Below are positions 51,073 through 59,596 of a stretch of 64,000 bases of DNA, one piece after another. Every line of letters begins with the position of its first letter. Position 1 is the first letter of the stretch. The position numbers and the translations under genes are program-made. The notes under the pieces were generated by a model that ran no database searches, was not told the DNA's origin, and saw only the letters and a program-made list of their open reading frames with translations. The DNA is from Bacillus tuaregi. Lineage in GTDB: Bacteria; Bacillota; Bacilli; Bacillales; Cytobacillaceae. The stretch covers positions 72,205 to 136,204 of the forward strand of contig NZ_LT629731.1 in assembly GCF_900104575.1 (NCBI RefSeq), read 5' to 3'.

Positions 51073-51087
51073 TTAGAATAATTCTAA
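51073..51087. promoter_or_regulatory. PerR box upstream of ahpC
   Basis: TTAGAATAATTCTAA, a perfect palindrome around one base, matches the Per box TTATAATNATTATAA at 13 of 15. It lies just downstream of the -10, so repression by PerR-Fe/Mn and induction by peroxide are expected. Confidence 0.8.
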
Positions 51088-51097
51088 TACAATAACT

Positions 51098-51126
51098 ATT
51101 ATTATACATTAGAGGAGGAATGTCAA
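51098..51126 (-). promoter_or_regulatory. ahpC promoter
   Basis: TTGACA (complement of 51121-51126), 17-base spacer, AATAAT (51098-51103). Confidence 0.65.
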
Positions 51127-51351
51127 CGGTTAAATTAAAATAATTATAAATAAATAATTGATATAATATGGTAATCTATTTATTTGAAGATTACTAGGAG
51201 GTTCTCAGCGCCAAACTGAGGGGACACAGCGAGGTGGATTAACAACAAGTATGCAGAGCCTGATTACGTTCTCTTTTTGGACTTGACCATGATTGGATGC
51301 GGCTGAATCAGGCGTATTAGATCTATTTGTTTAGCTTTAACCCGTTAATTA

Positions 51352-51990
51352 TTAATAAACAAGTTTCTCTATCGTATGAATGTCTTCTTGTGCTGACTTG
51401 GATGTTGGATTCAGAATTAATTTCAGCCAAATTCTAGAGATGGTTCGATTCCGCTCTTTTTTACTATCAACAATAAATATAATGGGTTTGTTTTTAAAGG
51501 TGGTGGTCTGGATGAGGAGATTTGCTCTTTCTATTAGATATGGGACGCTTACCTTTTGCTGCTGATCGAATAGTTTAACCACTTCGATTTGGTCCTCAAT
51601 CATTAACGGGTCACAGTCTTTTATGCGCATATCAACGATTGTACCGCTTGTGATGTTAAACTGCTTTAGGTAGCTTTGGTCGATAACATGGATGGGCAAA
51701 CTCCTTTCAACAATCTTGAGCGAGAGGCGGCCATTTTGTTTCTTAATTTTTAAGCTTAGACGTTTCATATAACCAAAGACAATAACAGTCCACTCTGTTA
51801 ACAGGGCAAGGAATAAACTAGCCGCAGGAACAAGGATAAATGGCTTCAAGACAAAGTCAACCGGATTGAAGCTTATGTTCCATATGTACACATTAAGGTA
51901 ATTAAGAACTGCGAAGGGGATCATCATGCTTGTGATCATGAATAGAATAACCGATTCCATCTGCATTGCTTTGCTAGAATTGTTAACCAT
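51352..51990 (-). CDS. Hypothetical membrane protein
   Basis: The 212-residue protein is not recognised. Two membrane segments (about 13-35 and 48-73) precede a basic cytoplasmic C-terminal domain of about 135 residues with mixed alpha/beta character (SLKIVERSLPIHVIDQSYLK, TSGTIVDMRIKDCDPLMIED). GAGGAG before the ATG at a workable distance supports expression. It lies between ahpC and the 52-bp repeat array. The gap 51127-51351 to ahpC shows only a small GTAATCT/AGATTAC hairpin. Confidence 0.65.
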   Translation of the reverse strand: MVNNSSKAMQMESVILFMITSMMIPFAVLNYLNVYIWNISFNPVDFVLKPFILVPAASLFLALLTEWTVIVFGYMKRLSLKIKKQNGRLSLKIVERSLPIHVIDQSYLKQFNITSGTIVDMRIKDCDPLMIEDQIEVVKLFDQQQKVSVPYLIERANLLIQTTTFKNKPIIFIVDSKKERNRTISRIWLKLILNPTSKSAQEDIHTIEKLVY

Positions 51991-52200
51991 ATCTACCAGC
52001 TCCTCTATTATTTTTTCTCATTGTAACATAGAGTCTATTCATTTTTGAGAAAAACCATGATTCAAATTCCTTCATTCATAGATAAGAATCAGCATGTTTA
52101 GTTGATAATAAGTAAGCAATTTGTCTAAGCATGTGTAGGAGTAGCGAATAAGTACAATTTAAAGAGAACGTTTCTTTGTATTTTGGGGTTGGGGAATGTA

Positions 52201-53291
52201 AGGACCAAAGAGGGGAAGGTATCATGGCTGAATTGTCCGATAGAAGGGTTCAAAAGCCCAAAGAGACAAGGATACAGGAGAGAAGTGTCCGATAGAGGGG
52301 TTCAAAAGACCAAAGAGGCAAGGATACAGGAGAGAAGTGTCCGATAGAAGGGTTCAAAAGACCAAAGAGGCAAGGATACAGGAGAGAAGTGTCCGATAGA
52401 GGGGTTCAAAAGACCAAAGAGGGAAGGATACCGGAGAGAAGTGTCCGATAGAGGGGTTCAAAAGACCAAAGAGGGAAGGATACCGGAGAGAAGTGTCCGA
52501 TAGAGGGGTTCAAAAGACCAAAGAGGCAAGGTATCATGGTTGAAGTGTCCGATAGAAGGATTCAAAAGACCAAAGAGGGAAGGATACAGGAGTGAAATGT
52601 CCGATAGAAGGGTTCAAAAGACCAAAGAGGGAAGGTATCATGGTTGAAGTGTCCGATAGAAGGGTTCAAAAGACCAAAGGAGCAAGGGGTACAGGAGTGA
52701 AGTGTCCGATAGAGGGGTTCAAAAGACCAAAGAGGGAAGGATACAGGAGAGAAGTGTCCGATAGAGGGGTTCAAAAGACCAAAGAGGGAAGGATACAGGA
52801 GAGAAGTGTCCGATAGAGGGATTCAAAAGACCAAAGAGGCAAGGGTACAAGAGAGAAGTGTCCGATAGAAGGGTTCAAAAGCCCAAAGAGGCAAGGATAC
52901 AGGAGAGAAGTGTTCGATAGAAGGGTTCAAAAGACCAAAGGAGCAAGGATACAGGAGAGAAGTGTCCGATAGAGGGGTTCAAAAGACCAAAGGAGCAAGG
53001 GGTACAGGAGAGAAGTGTCCGATAGAGGGGTTCAAAAGACCAAAGAGGGAAGGATACAGGAGAGAAGTGTCCGATAGAAGGGTTCAAAAGACCAAAGGAG
53101 CAAGGATACAGGAGAGAAGTGTCCGATAGAGGGATTCAAAAGCCCAAAGAGGCAAGGGTACAAGAGAGAAGTGTCCGATAGAGGGATTCAAAAGACCAAA
53201 GAGGCAAGGTATCATGGTTGAAGTGTCCGATAAAGGGGTTCAAAAGACCAAAGGAGTAAGGGGTACAGGAGTGAAGTGTCCGATAGAGAAA
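52201..53291. repeat. Tandem array of 21 units, 52-bp period (minisatellite-like)
   Basis: The core GTGTCCGATAGAGGGGTTCA and AAAGACCAAAGAGGCAAGGA recurs with CCGATA at 52237, 52289, 52341 and so on to 53280: 20 intervals, 17 of 52 bases and three of 53. Units vary at few places (AAGGG/GGGG/GGGA; GAGGC/GAGGG/GGAGC; ATACAGGAG versus GTATCATGGTTG). The plus strand is purine-rich. The period is not a multiple of three and the frames are interrupted, so it is not a coding repeat. Flanks 52000-52200 and 53292-53360 show no gene. Confidence 0.95.
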
Positions 53292-53355
53292 GGTACCAAG
53301 AACAAAAACTTCAAATCAAGCCCTATAACATGTTTAAACCGTGGGAGTGTAATGA

Positions 53356-53393
53356 AAAAGGAAAAAAGTCCTTCATAGTACTTAATGAAGGAC
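53356..53393 (-). terminator. NERD gene terminator
   Basis: GTCCTTCAT/ATGAAGGAC, 9 bp perfect stem, 8-base loop, followed on the minus strand by TTTTTTCC. Confidence 0.8.
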
Positions 53394-53419
53394 AAAAATG
53401 ATTGTTTCTATTAATAAGT

Positions 53420-53438
53420 AGTCTATCATTGATAGACT
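53420..53438. other. Palindrome after the NERD gene
   Basis: AGTCTATCA-T-TGATAGACT: 9-base perfect arms around one base, 21 bases past the stop codon. Could be an operator or part of the termination region. Confidence 0.4.
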
Positions 53439-53459
53439 TATTTCTAACTAGTCAGCTTT

Positions 53460-54365
53460 TCATTCATAGTAAGTCCATCGCCGTTTCTCAATAATGTTAA
53501 AATTCCTTCCTAGTATTCTCTTAATCCTTTTCTTTGACATCACTACCTGACACCAGTTATGAATAACACTTGTCGTAATTTTTTGATCTGGAAATAGCAT
53601 TTTAAACTCCTTCACATTTCGCAGTACTGCTTTCTCAACCGTTTCCTTTTCCGAGCAATCCTGACAGATACAGTAGTTTCCTTCTATCGAAATTGAAAAT
53701 GAATGACATCTATCACAAAGAATTCCCTTTTGTAGCTGATGATAATCATAGGAAGGCAGTGAGGTGTGTGGGGAATTCTTGATATGCAAATTAACTAATT
53801 TATCAGCTAGCATATAATGGTTGTTTTTTAATTGTGAAGGGAACAAATTTAGCTTGTTTAGGTGGCGATGAATTTGAGTAGGAAAAATAATCGGTTTGTT
53901 GAGAGGTACTTGATATAAAGTACATTCGGAATTAATAAAGACAACTGAAGCTTCAAGTGGAAGGTTATATCCTAGGCTGAGAATCAGCTGTCGAAGCAAT
54001 GATTCACTTCGGCTCAGTTGAGTGAGAGGGTTGTTGATTTCTGTTTTAGGTCTCATATAAAACTTATCTGCTTCAAAAAAATAATCCCCTTCATAGTTTT
54101 TTATTTCATAAAGAAAAATCTTATCTGCCATAATGATGAGAGAATCGAGCTGGAAATATGTGCTGTGGTGCCTTAGCCGTAAATCATTTAATATCAAGCA
54201 GTCACATTGAAGTGTTTCTGTTAACTTATCAAATAGGACTTCCCCTTTATAGCCCTTTTTTAGACTGGAGTATTGCTTCTGTTCTTTTTCAGATAATTCT
54301 ACTCGATTGTAAAGAGATTCCATGATGAGTAATTCAATCGGTTCAGTACGAGATTTATAGGGCAT
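53460..54365 (-). CDS. NERD domain protein
   Basis: A 301-residue protein with an N-terminal NERD (nuclease-related) domain: YKGEVLFDKL, then FQLDSLIIMADKIFLYEIKN, the Glu...Asp...Glu-x-Lys pattern of the restriction-endonuclease fold. The middle has a zinc-ribbon-like CDRC ... CICQDC (about 216-238), and the C-terminus is basic. NERD proteins are often assigned to DNA processing without proof. It lies between the repeat array and a PLA2-like gene. Confidence 0.8.
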   Translation of the reverse strand: MPYKSRTEPIELLIMESLYNRVELSEKEQKQYSSLKKGYKGEVLFDKLTETLQCDCLILNDLRLRHHSTYFQLDSLIIMADKIFLYEIKNYEGDYFFEADKFYMRPKTEINNPLTQLSRSESLLRQLILSLGYNLPLEASVVFINSECTLYQVPLNKPIIFPTQIHRHLNKLNLFPSQLKNNHYMLADKLVNLHIKNSPHTSLPSYDYHQLQKGILCDRCHSFSISIEGNYCICQDCSEKETVEKAVLRNVKEFKMLFPDQKITTSVIHNWCQVVMSKKRIKRILGRNFNIIEKRRWTYYE

Positions 54366-54467
54366 AGTTCACCTTCCGTTTATTTACTTCCCGATGTTCG
54401 TTATATTCAGTATATCGATGCGGCTCTAGGAAGTACATGAAGATTTTGTTAACTTATTATTCTATGG

Positions 54468-54587
54468 TCAGGAGAAGTGACCTTTGGATCCACGACGATG
54501 TATCCCCTCTGTTAGATTCCTGCTTTCGCAAGCTGTGATGCCGCTACCCTGTATATCAGCTGCCCAAATTTCACCGTAAATATCCAT
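54468..54587 (-). CDS. Possible small ORF (39 aa)
   Basis: MDIYGEIWAADIQGSGITAC ... ending HRRGSKGHFS. It has TAGGAG seven bases before the ATG, but no family is recognised, so this is tentative. The rest of the 54366-54729 gap shows a hairpin AACCGTACC/GGTACGGTT (54656-54700) after the PLA2-like gene and nothing else. Confidence 0.3.
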   Translation of the reverse strand: MDIYGEIWAADIQGSGITACESRNLTEGIHRRGSKGHFS

Positions 54588-54729
54588 ATCAGCACTCCTA
54601 TAGCTTCTTTTTTGTTCTTGGTATGGCTAACCAACGCAGGTATTATGTATGGATAAACCGTACCTATCTCTGAGAAATGAGCAGCAGAATGGGTACGGTT
54701 ATTGGTTTCTAAAATTAGTTAGTTAGAAG

Positions 54730-55020
54730 TTATCTTTTATGAAAGTTACAAGTAAAAAGTGTTTGGAATTTCATATAGTTATAGATTAATTGAGCTTGTC
54801 TTCCCTTTTGGGTATGAGGATTTACTTGGGAGCGGAGGCGGCGGAGAAATAGCTGATCACATGCGCAGCGGTTATGGGATTGCCTGTAGCAGGTATCATG
54901 CTCTTTACATAAGGCATCGAGGTCATTAATGGGGGCACCAGGTCCGTTACAGCCCGGACCACACCAGTTATAGTCAGGAAAAATACAAAAACCAGGTCTT
55001 CTACGTCGATTTTCCGACAA
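54730..55020 (-). CDS. Small phospholipase-A2-like protein
   Basis: A 96-residue protein with a PLA2-type active site. The Ca-binding loop region is YNWCGPGCNGPG (18-28), the catalytic pair is His41-Asp42 in LDALCKEHDTCYRQ, and a later Asp is in RCACDQLFLRRL (Asp55). Six of its cysteines (20, 24, 38, 44, 52, 54) lie in the core, suited to disulfides. It resembles the parvovirus-VP1/bacterial small PLA2 family. No signal peptide is visible, so it is cytoplasmic, released on lysis or spore-associated. TTG start with AGGGAGG nine bases before. Confidence 0.82.
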   Translation of the reverse strand: MSENRRRRPGFCIFPDYNWCGPGCNGPGAPINDLDALCKEHDTCYRQSHNRCACDQLFLRRLRSQVNPHTQKGRQAQLIYNYMKFQTLFTCNFHKR

Positions 55021-55120
55021 TACAATGTTCCTCCCTTCTATTATTATTTACTATCTATAGTACAAGCTATTCATTTCTATCTCATCCTGTATAAGCCGCT
55101 ACCTAACGAATAAAAAAATA

Positions 55121-55179
55121 GTGACAGGCACCGCAAATGGACAGAACTAGTGATTTTGTCCTTTTGTGGCGCCTGTCAC
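55121..55179. repeat. Palindromic repeat, family R3 (copy 3)
   Basis: GTGACAGGCACCGC ... GTGGCGCCTGTCAC with an internal ATGGACA/TGTC. It ends one base before the stop codon of the YfhO gene and would terminate its transcript. Confidence 0.85.
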
Positions 55180-55180
55180 T

Positions 55181-57739
55181 TTAGGCATGATGCTTTCTTC
55201 GCCTTTTATATGCGAGTGAGAGCAGATAGCTTATAAAGGAGAGTAGCGAGACTCCTAGTGTGATTAGGAGGGTGGTTGGAACATAGCTCAATTGGATCGT
55301 GTGCTTGCCTTTATCCAGTGGAATGGCCATAAACCTTCCGACCTTCTGAATTTCAGCCTGTACACCGTTGACGTCCACCTTCCAATTTTCATCATATGGA
55401 ATGCTTAAGAATAAACGTTGATTGTCCTCCTGAACAGTTATTTCACCACTTATGCTTGTATCTGAATAGTCTTTAATCTGGAACGACTGCTGCTTCAGCC
55501 TGGTTAGCTCTTGCTCTAGCATTGAATAGTTTAAGGTGTAAAAGACGGGCTTTCGCAGCTGCTCAAGGTCACCGTTTAGGCGGACCTCAATCGTCAGCTC
55601 CCCATTCTCATAGGTTCCTAAATCGACTAGATTTAACACGTCTACCTTCGAGCCCTGAATCGGTTGCTTATTGATGAATAGGTCAAGTTTGTCCTCATAG
55701 CCCTGATAGGTCAAAGGATCTAACTGCATATAAAGCTGACTTGTATCCTTCATATTGATGTTTGTCTTCATGGTCGTAGCTGGCTCTCCTGCCTTTTTGT
55801 GCAGCAGCTTCTCTCCAGAGCTAGTTGTTTGCTCTGTCAGACCGATTAAATCAGTTGGCGGAGCTTGTTTTTCATAAATGAGTTGGTCTGTTTCTCCATC
55901 CAATAATCGATTTTGAACCTGGAAAGGATTTGAATGCTTCGTATCGTTCATAAATTGGTTCGAAACCATATACCCTAATGGAAGATGATGCTTCAATTGA
56001 TAGACCTTTATTTCATCTTCCTCGATTACCTTTGTATAGATTCTCCTATCAAGCTCTTCCCTTGTCACTATATACTTGAAACCTAGCAGAGCGTCACTTA
56101 AAAAGAGACCACCTTCCATTCGGATGGTACGCTCATCTGCTCGATAGCCAAGCTGGCGTAAAAAGAGATTATGGTCCGAATCGCCTGTGGAGGTATAAAT
56201 CGACATGCCCTTATATTTATACCTTAATGACTCATTCTGTGAGGTTACAAGCTCGGGTTCAATCTTTGTACGATAGAAGTCCTGGTCCATCGATTGCAGC
56301 TTATGAATCGCTTTTTCATAAGCGGGGTTATGCTCGTTATACCAGCTATGCGGGTAGGAGGCTTGGATATAGTTGCCTAGTATCGCATGGCTGTTAAGCC
56401 CCAAATCGCCTAGTACTAAGAGACACAACCCTATCTTTATTAATGCTGTCATTTTTTTCGATAGGCCCCTATACATTAGCAGAAGCAGGAAGAAAGCATA
56501 AAAGATAAGCATTAGAATGTTTTGATTAACTAATCCAAGTGCAAAGGTCGTCGGCTCTAGTAGCTTGTTCGCAAGACTTAAGAAAAGAATATGAATGAGC
56601 GTGACCCAGACCACCTGCTTGATGGTCACCGCATCGATTCTCCTAACCGCTTTTACAGACAGGATAATCATAAGAAACGACACTAGGAAGGCATAGCGGT
56701 AATGAGCCCCGTTCGGCATTTCAAATACATGCCAGGCCATATTTAATAGAGTAAAGGTCAGGCTGTAGAGCAGAAAGCCTAGGAAAAGCCCATATGTAAT
56801 CCTTTCACGGATAGAGTATTTTTGATTGATAAAATAGAGCGGTACCAGCAGTAAAACGCCAAGCCCTGCATAAATACTCAGGTTTTGAATGATGGTAGTA
56901 CCGTTAAAAAAGCTGCCATAAACATCAAGGGGATTTAACAGATACGAGAGGATATCCACATCCTCTGGCGTATATTTATTTTTTTTCACTGCTAAATAGG
57001 TTGGAATGGTCACGAAGCTTGTAAATAAAAAAGCGAGAAACACGCTCTTGAAAAAGGCAAGGAACCGATTAAGCCGCTCCTTGCCCCTAATACGCTGCAC
57101 GATACACTCGGCGATAAAGTATAGAAAAACAAAGATGCCAACCATATAAGAAATATAGAAGTTCGCCAAAAACAAAAGAGCGAGACTAAATAAGAATAGC
57201 TGGTGCTTCTCTCCCTTGATTATCCTATGGACACCGGCAATAATGATCGGTAATAAGAAAACAGCATCTATCCACATCGGTAAAAAATAATAGGTAATGG
57301 AAAAGGACATTAACGCATAGCTAATGGAAAAGATAAAAATCACCAGCTGGCTGCTAGTAAATTGCTTTTTCAATAAGTAAGACATGCTAATGGAGCTAAG
57401 GCCTACTTTTATTAGCCAGATGATCAGGATAGAGTAGGGAATATATGACCTGGGAAATAACAGAATCAGAATCGATAACGGTGATGATAAATAATAGCAA
57501 ATGGTAGCCCAAAAGGGAGTCCCCATTCCGAAATTCCAGGTATAAACAGGACTAGCACTGCCCTTTAGTACATCATATAAGTGATTGTAAAACATCGTTA
57601 GCTGCGAGGGTAAGTCAATATACCAGATAGAGCTCTCACCAAAGGGCGCAACCTGCAGTCTCCATAATAGAACGAATAAAATCAAAATCGGTGTAAAAAA
57701 TAAACCTATATACCCCGATATCCTTTTAACAATTTCCAT
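55181..57739 (-). CDS. yfhO: YfhO family membrane glycosyltransferase
   Basis: A multi-membrane protein of 852 residues with about 14 segments in the N-terminal two thirds, GT-C-like loops (SSIWYIDLPSQLTMFYNHLY, FGMGTPFWATICYYL) and an extracellular C-terminal beta domain before a final helix. In B. subtilis YfhO transfers sugar from the lipid carrier to lipoteichoic acid, working with CsbB. ATG 57739 is preferred (AAAGGA ten bases before) over a TTG at 57748 that abuts the ribosome site. Confidence 0.9.
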   Translation of the reverse strand: MEIVKRISGYIGLFFTPILILFVLLWRLQVAPFGESSIWYIDLPSQLTMFYNHLYDVLKGSASPVYTWNFGMGTPFWATICYYLSSPLSILILLFPRSYIPYSILIIWLIKVGLSSISMSYLLKKQFTSSQLVIFIFSISYALMSFSITYYFLPMWIDAVFLLPIIIAGVHRIIKGEKHQLFLFSLALLFLANFYISYMVGIFVFLYFIAECIVQRIRGKERLNRFLAFFKSVFLAFLFTSFVTIPTYLAVKKNKYTPEDVDILSYLLNPLDVYGSFFNGTTIIQNLSIYAGLGVLLLVPLYFINQKYSIRERITYGLFLGFLLYSLTFTLLNMAWHVFEMPNGAHYRYAFLVSFLMIILSVKAVRRIDAVTIKQVVWVTLIHILFLSLANKLLEPTTFALGLVNQNILMLIFYAFFLLLLMYRGLSKKMTALIKIGLCLLVLGDLGLNSHAILGNYIQASYPHSWYNEHNPAYEKAIHKLQSMDQDFYRTKIEPELVTSQNESLRYKYKGMSIYTSTGDSDHNLFLRQLGYRADERTIRMEGGLFLSDALLGFKYIVTREELDRRIYTKVIEEDEIKVYQLKHHLPLGYMVSNQFMNDTKHSNPFQVQNRLLDGETDQLIYEKQAPPTDLIGLTEQTTSSGEKLLHKKAGEPATTMKTNINMKDTSQLYMQLDPLTYQGYEDKLDLFINKQPIQGSKVDVLNLVDLGTYENGELTIEVRLNGDLEQLRKPVFYTLNYSMLEQELTRLKQQSFQIKDYSDTSISGEITVQEDNQRLFLSIPYDENWKVDVNGVQAEIQKVGRFMAIPLDKGKHTIQLSYVPTTLLITLGVSLLSFISYLLSLAYKRRRKHHA

Positions 57740-57764
57740 ACATGACAAATCCTTTCATAATGAA

Positions 57765-57827
57765 AGGTGTCAGGCACCACAAATGGACAGTTTCAAGTAC
57801 TTTGTCTTTTTTGTGGTGCCTGGCACC
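57765..57827. repeat. Palindromic repeat, family R3 (copy 4)
   Basis: AAGGTGTCAGGCACCAC ... GTGGTGCCTGGCACCTT with an internal ATGGACA/TGTC pair and a T-run. It abuts the stop codon of the GtrA gene and separates it from yfhO within the operon, so it could lower yfhO expression. Confidence 0.85.
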
Positions 57828-58238
57828 TTACTTTTCCATTATTCCTTTTGAAGGCTTGAAAATGATAAATTTGCTGGCAAAGTAATTGAATATAACAACG
57901 AGAATATTGGCGATGATTTTGGCTGTCAGGCTGCTTGTCAGAACTATTTCCACGAGAATAATCATGGTGAATATGTCCAGTAAATAGGATAGTAAACGGA
58001 AAAAAAGAAATGATGTCAACTCCTTCATGATAGAGGCGAAGTCCAGCGTTTTGCTATTAAAGACAAAAAGCTTGTTGGTAATAAAGGCAAACAGCACGGA
58101 TAACACCCAGGCAATCGTGGTTGCCAAGCGATAATCCATCGCAGCATACTGGTTAAGGAGCCAAAAGCTAACAATATTTACGGCAGTCGTTAAAAAGCCA
58201 AAGAAAAGGTAGCTGATGATTTCTCTTCGATTATTCAT
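57828..58238 (-). CDS. GtrA family membrane protein (putative lipid-sugar flippase)
   Basis: A 136-residue protein with four membrane segments and the GtrA pattern SYLFFGFLTTAVNIVSFWLL, FAFITNKLFVF and FNYFASKFIIF. GtrA/GtcA proteins are thought to flip polyprenyl-phosphate sugars. Its ATG overlaps the stop of the upstream glycosyltransferase (ATGA). Confidence 0.9.
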   Translation of the reverse strand: MNNRREIISYLFFGFLTTAVNIVSFWLLNQYAAMDYRLATTIAWVLSVLFAFITNKLFVFNSKTLDFASIMKELTSFLFFRLLSYLLDIFTMIILVEIVLTSSLTAKIIANILVVIFNYFASKFIIFKPSKGIMEK

Positions 58239-59236
58239 GCTCTTCCTCTGTTTAGGTGTCTAGTAAATTTACTTTCTGCCTGTGGAGTCTGGTCCTGAAT
58301 TAATGCTTTTTCGTTATTATATTCATCGACAAAATAAAGCGGGCGATTTTTCGTTTCATTAAAAATCCTGCCGAGATACTCTCCGATAATGCCTAAGGAA
58401 AGGAGCTGGATGCCTCCTAGAAATAGAATAACGACCATTAGAGAGGGATAGCCTGCGACTTTCTCGCCGAAAATCAGGGTTTTGGCAATAATCCATACGA
58501 TATAGAAAAAAGAGAAAAAGGAAATGACGAAGCCCAAAAAGGCGGATAGGCGTAAAGGTGTTGTTGTAAATGAAGTGACTCCCTCAATGGCTAGGTCAAT
58601 TAAGCGGGGATAATTCCACTTCGTTTCCCCCGCAGCCCGAGGATCACGGTCAAATAATATTTCCTTTTTGTTAAAGCCAATCCAGCTAAACATGCCCTTT
58701 GTATATCTCTGGGCTTCACGAATCTGTTTGAGCGCCTCCACACAACGTCTGTCGAGAAGGCGGAAATCACCTGTGTTCTCCTGAATTTGGATGCGGCTCA
58801 TTTTTTTTAGCACTTTATAGAAAGCGGAAGAGGACCATTTTTTAAACCATGTCTCTCCGGACCTTGTTCGACGTTTCGCGTACACATCGTCATAGCCTAA
58901 TTCCCAGTATTTAATCATTTCCGGAATCAGCTCAGGAGGATCCTGTAAATCAGCATCAATAATGATGACAGCATCTCCCTTTGCATGGTCCAAGCCGGCA
59001 AGCATGGCAATTTCTTTACCAAAGTTGCGGGAGAGGTTAACATAGGAAATTCGCTTGTCCCATTCTCTTAGTTTTTTAATGATGCTTAATGTATTATCTT
59101 TACTCCCATCATTAACAAATAGAATTTCAAACTGATATGCCGGAACACTTGTGATAACAGTTTTTAATCGATCATATAGTTTATGCAATACATCTTCTTC
59201 GTTATATGCTGGTACGATTATCGTAATAAGATTCAT
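58235..59236 (-). CDS. csbB: CsbB-type polyprenyl-phosphate glycosyltransferase (GT2)
   Basis: A 333-residue GT2 enzyme: IIVPAYNEEDVLHKLYDRL, the DXD-type IIDADLQDPPELI, EARYT-like AQRYTKGMFSWIGF, and two C-terminal membrane segments (about 232-255 and 265-290). It would load a sugar (GlcNAc in B. subtilis CsbB) onto undecaprenyl phosphate. It forms a three-gene unit with GtrA and YfhO. AAGGAG eight bases before the ATG. Confidence 0.88.
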   Translation of the reverse strand: MNLITIIVPAYNEEDVLHKLYDRLKTVITSVPAYQFEILFVNDGSKDNTLSIIKKLREWDKRISYVNLSRNFGKEIAMLAGLDHAKGDAVIIIDADLQDPPELIPEMIKYWELGYDDVYAKRRTRSGETWFKKWSSSAFYKVLKKMSRIQIQENTGDFRLLDRRCVEALKQIREAQRYTKGMFSWIGFNKKEILFDRDPRAAGETKWNYPRLIDLAIEGVTSFTTTPLRLSAFLGFVISFFSFFYIVWIIAKTLIFGEKVAGYPSLMVVILFLGGIQLLSLGIIGEYLGRIFNETKNRPLYFVDEYNNEKALIQDQTPQAESKFTRHLNRGRA

Positions 59237-59529
59237 TCGACATACTCCTTCAGAAAATTCTATATATTCATATTAACAAATAAAGTTTTAAATGAATATG
59301 TTAGGAAAGTCTCGTTTACATAATTTTACAAAATATTTAGATTGCTTAATCATGTCATGTCCTTCCAACCATTCAGTATTTCCAAGTTCAGGGATATCAT
59401 TCTAAATTTTTTATGATTGAATTCAAAAAATGAATCGTGGTTGATTGTGCTAATCTCAGTTGAGATGAAATCATTTTATTGTTCGATCAAGATGTATAAG
59501 GTTATCTTAAGGCCTGATATAGTTAAAAG

Positions 59530-59558
59530 ATGACGTTTTCATAATCTTTCAGTATAAT
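59530..59558 (+). promoter_or_regulatory. Promoter of the HprK paralogue
   Basis: Perfect TATAAT (59553-59558) with a weak -35 ATGACG (59530-59535) at 17 bases. The rest of the 59237-59584 gap shows no other signal. Confidence 0.45.
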
Positions 59559-59596
59559 TCAAAATTAGAAGCGCATTTAGGACGGTGAAGGGAAAC

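Noticed and set aside
52562-53087. Protein-coding repeats of about 70 residues on either strand of the array
   Set aside because: The frames exist only because the 52-bp period cycles through three frames; they are short, lack convincing starts in context, and the three 53-base units break any long frame.
52201-53291. CRISPR array
   Set aside because: The whole 52-bp unit repeats; there are no unique spacers between short repeats, no cas genes nearby, and variation is by point differences inside units.
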